Source of the DNA: a virus
IMG/VR virus record: IMGVR_UViG_3300046534_000729
Location: 1 to 36,181 of that record
Length of the DNA stretch: 36,181 nt
Direction: 5' to 3' (one strand)
A program made the position numbers and the translations under genes. The number at the start of each line of letters is the position of its first letter. Within the stretch, counting starts at the first letter, position 1. Shown one piece after another: positions 36,028 to 36,181 of this stretch. Below the pieces are notes generated by a model. That model was not told the origin of the DNA. It searched no databases and saw only the letters and a list, made by a program, of their open reading frames with translations.

Positions 36028-36181
36028 TTATAAGTCGCCGTAAATAACGTCAAGAATAAATTTAAACGACATTAAACCAATTATGACACCAGCAATAGAC
36101 CCGGGTAAAAAGAATATCTCAGGGGTTATTTGTAGATACCAACCCGCACTAGCAATTATTATATTTAAAAAAATCCCAATA
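36028..36181 (-). CDS. Small two-helix membrane protein, 3' part (gene crosses the contig joint)
   Basis: This is the 3' end of the 61-residue membrane protein that starts at 159. Bases 36055-36181 duplicate 1-127, so only 36028-36054 (the last eight codons, FILDVIYGDL region, and TAA) is new. It ends 22 bases before the next leftward gene (start 36006), whose SD is GAGGATTG. No function can be assigned. Confidence 0.75.
   Translation of the reverse strand, partial: IGIFLNIIIASAGWYLQITPEIFFLPGSIAGVIIGLMSFKFILDVIYGDL
36055..36181. repeat. Terminal direct repeat, copy 2 (circular contig overlap)
   Basis: Exact second copy of bases 1-127. The reading frame of the small membrane protein started at 159 continues through base 1 into 36054 and stops at 36028, which supports joining the ends at this repeat. 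Confidence 0.9.

Noticed and set aside
1-36181. CRISPR arrays, insertion sequences, integrase and att sites
   Set aside because: No regularly spaced repeats, transposase motifs, tyrosine or serine recombinase motifs were seen on either strand.

Overview
The window is a complete circular-mapping genome of a small tailed phage with P22-type (short-tailed, podovirus) virion genes. The first 127 bases recur exactly as the last 127 bases (1-127 = 36055-36181), so the unit is 36,054 bp and the cut point is arbitrary: a 61-codon gene runs across it. Low G+C, AGGAG-type ribosome sites, sigma70-like promoters and the lambdoid/P22 gene families suggest a gammaproteobacterial host; the species cannot be told from the sequence. 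No integrase, CI-type repressor, partition gene or attachment site was recognised.

Layout. A divergent control region at about 4557-4681 drives everything. Rightward (4682-8397) is a lambda-PL-like operon: small unknown genes, a conserved recombination-module gene, a YqaJ/lambda-type exonuclease, then, behind its own promoter and a structured RNA leader, a cluster of tiny membrane or coiled-coil proteins. Leftward, starting with a 57-codon Cro-like gene whose mRNA looks leaderless, one PR-like unit runs round the circle (4556 to 1, then 36054 to 8394): YopX-like gene, small genes, orphan adenine methyltransferase, replication initiator and partner, small genes, a tRNA-like RNA locus, zinc-ribbon genes, SSB, NinB-like and NinG proteins, a Q-like antiterminator, a terminator placed like lambda tR', the lysis genes (amidase, secreted Cys-rich protein, holin-like proteins), then late genes: small and large terminase, P22-type portal, a 343-aa virion-like protein, scaffold, P22-type coat, tail accessory factor gp4-like, gp10-like stabilisation protein, a fibre/needle-position protein, three ejection-protein candidates, a tailspike with a P22-type head-binding domain and a five-repeat propeller-like region, and two trailing genes.

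How it works together. Logic is lambdoid: a Cro-like switch, early leftward genes for replication and nin functions, Q releasing late transcription past a terminator, then lysis, packaging, head and tail. Virion architecture follows P22. Many leftward genes are joined by near-identical short junction sequences that contain the stop codon of one gene and the ribosome site and start of the next.

Most unusual parts: the tRNA-like RNA with a 45-nt anticodon loop inside a 13-bp outer stem (34880-35040); the reused gene-junction cassettes; a membrane-peptide gene on the opposite strand between ejection and tailspike genes, where P22 keeps its immI/sieA genes; the pseudoknot-capable leader at 7858-7925; and the repeat-built tailspike.
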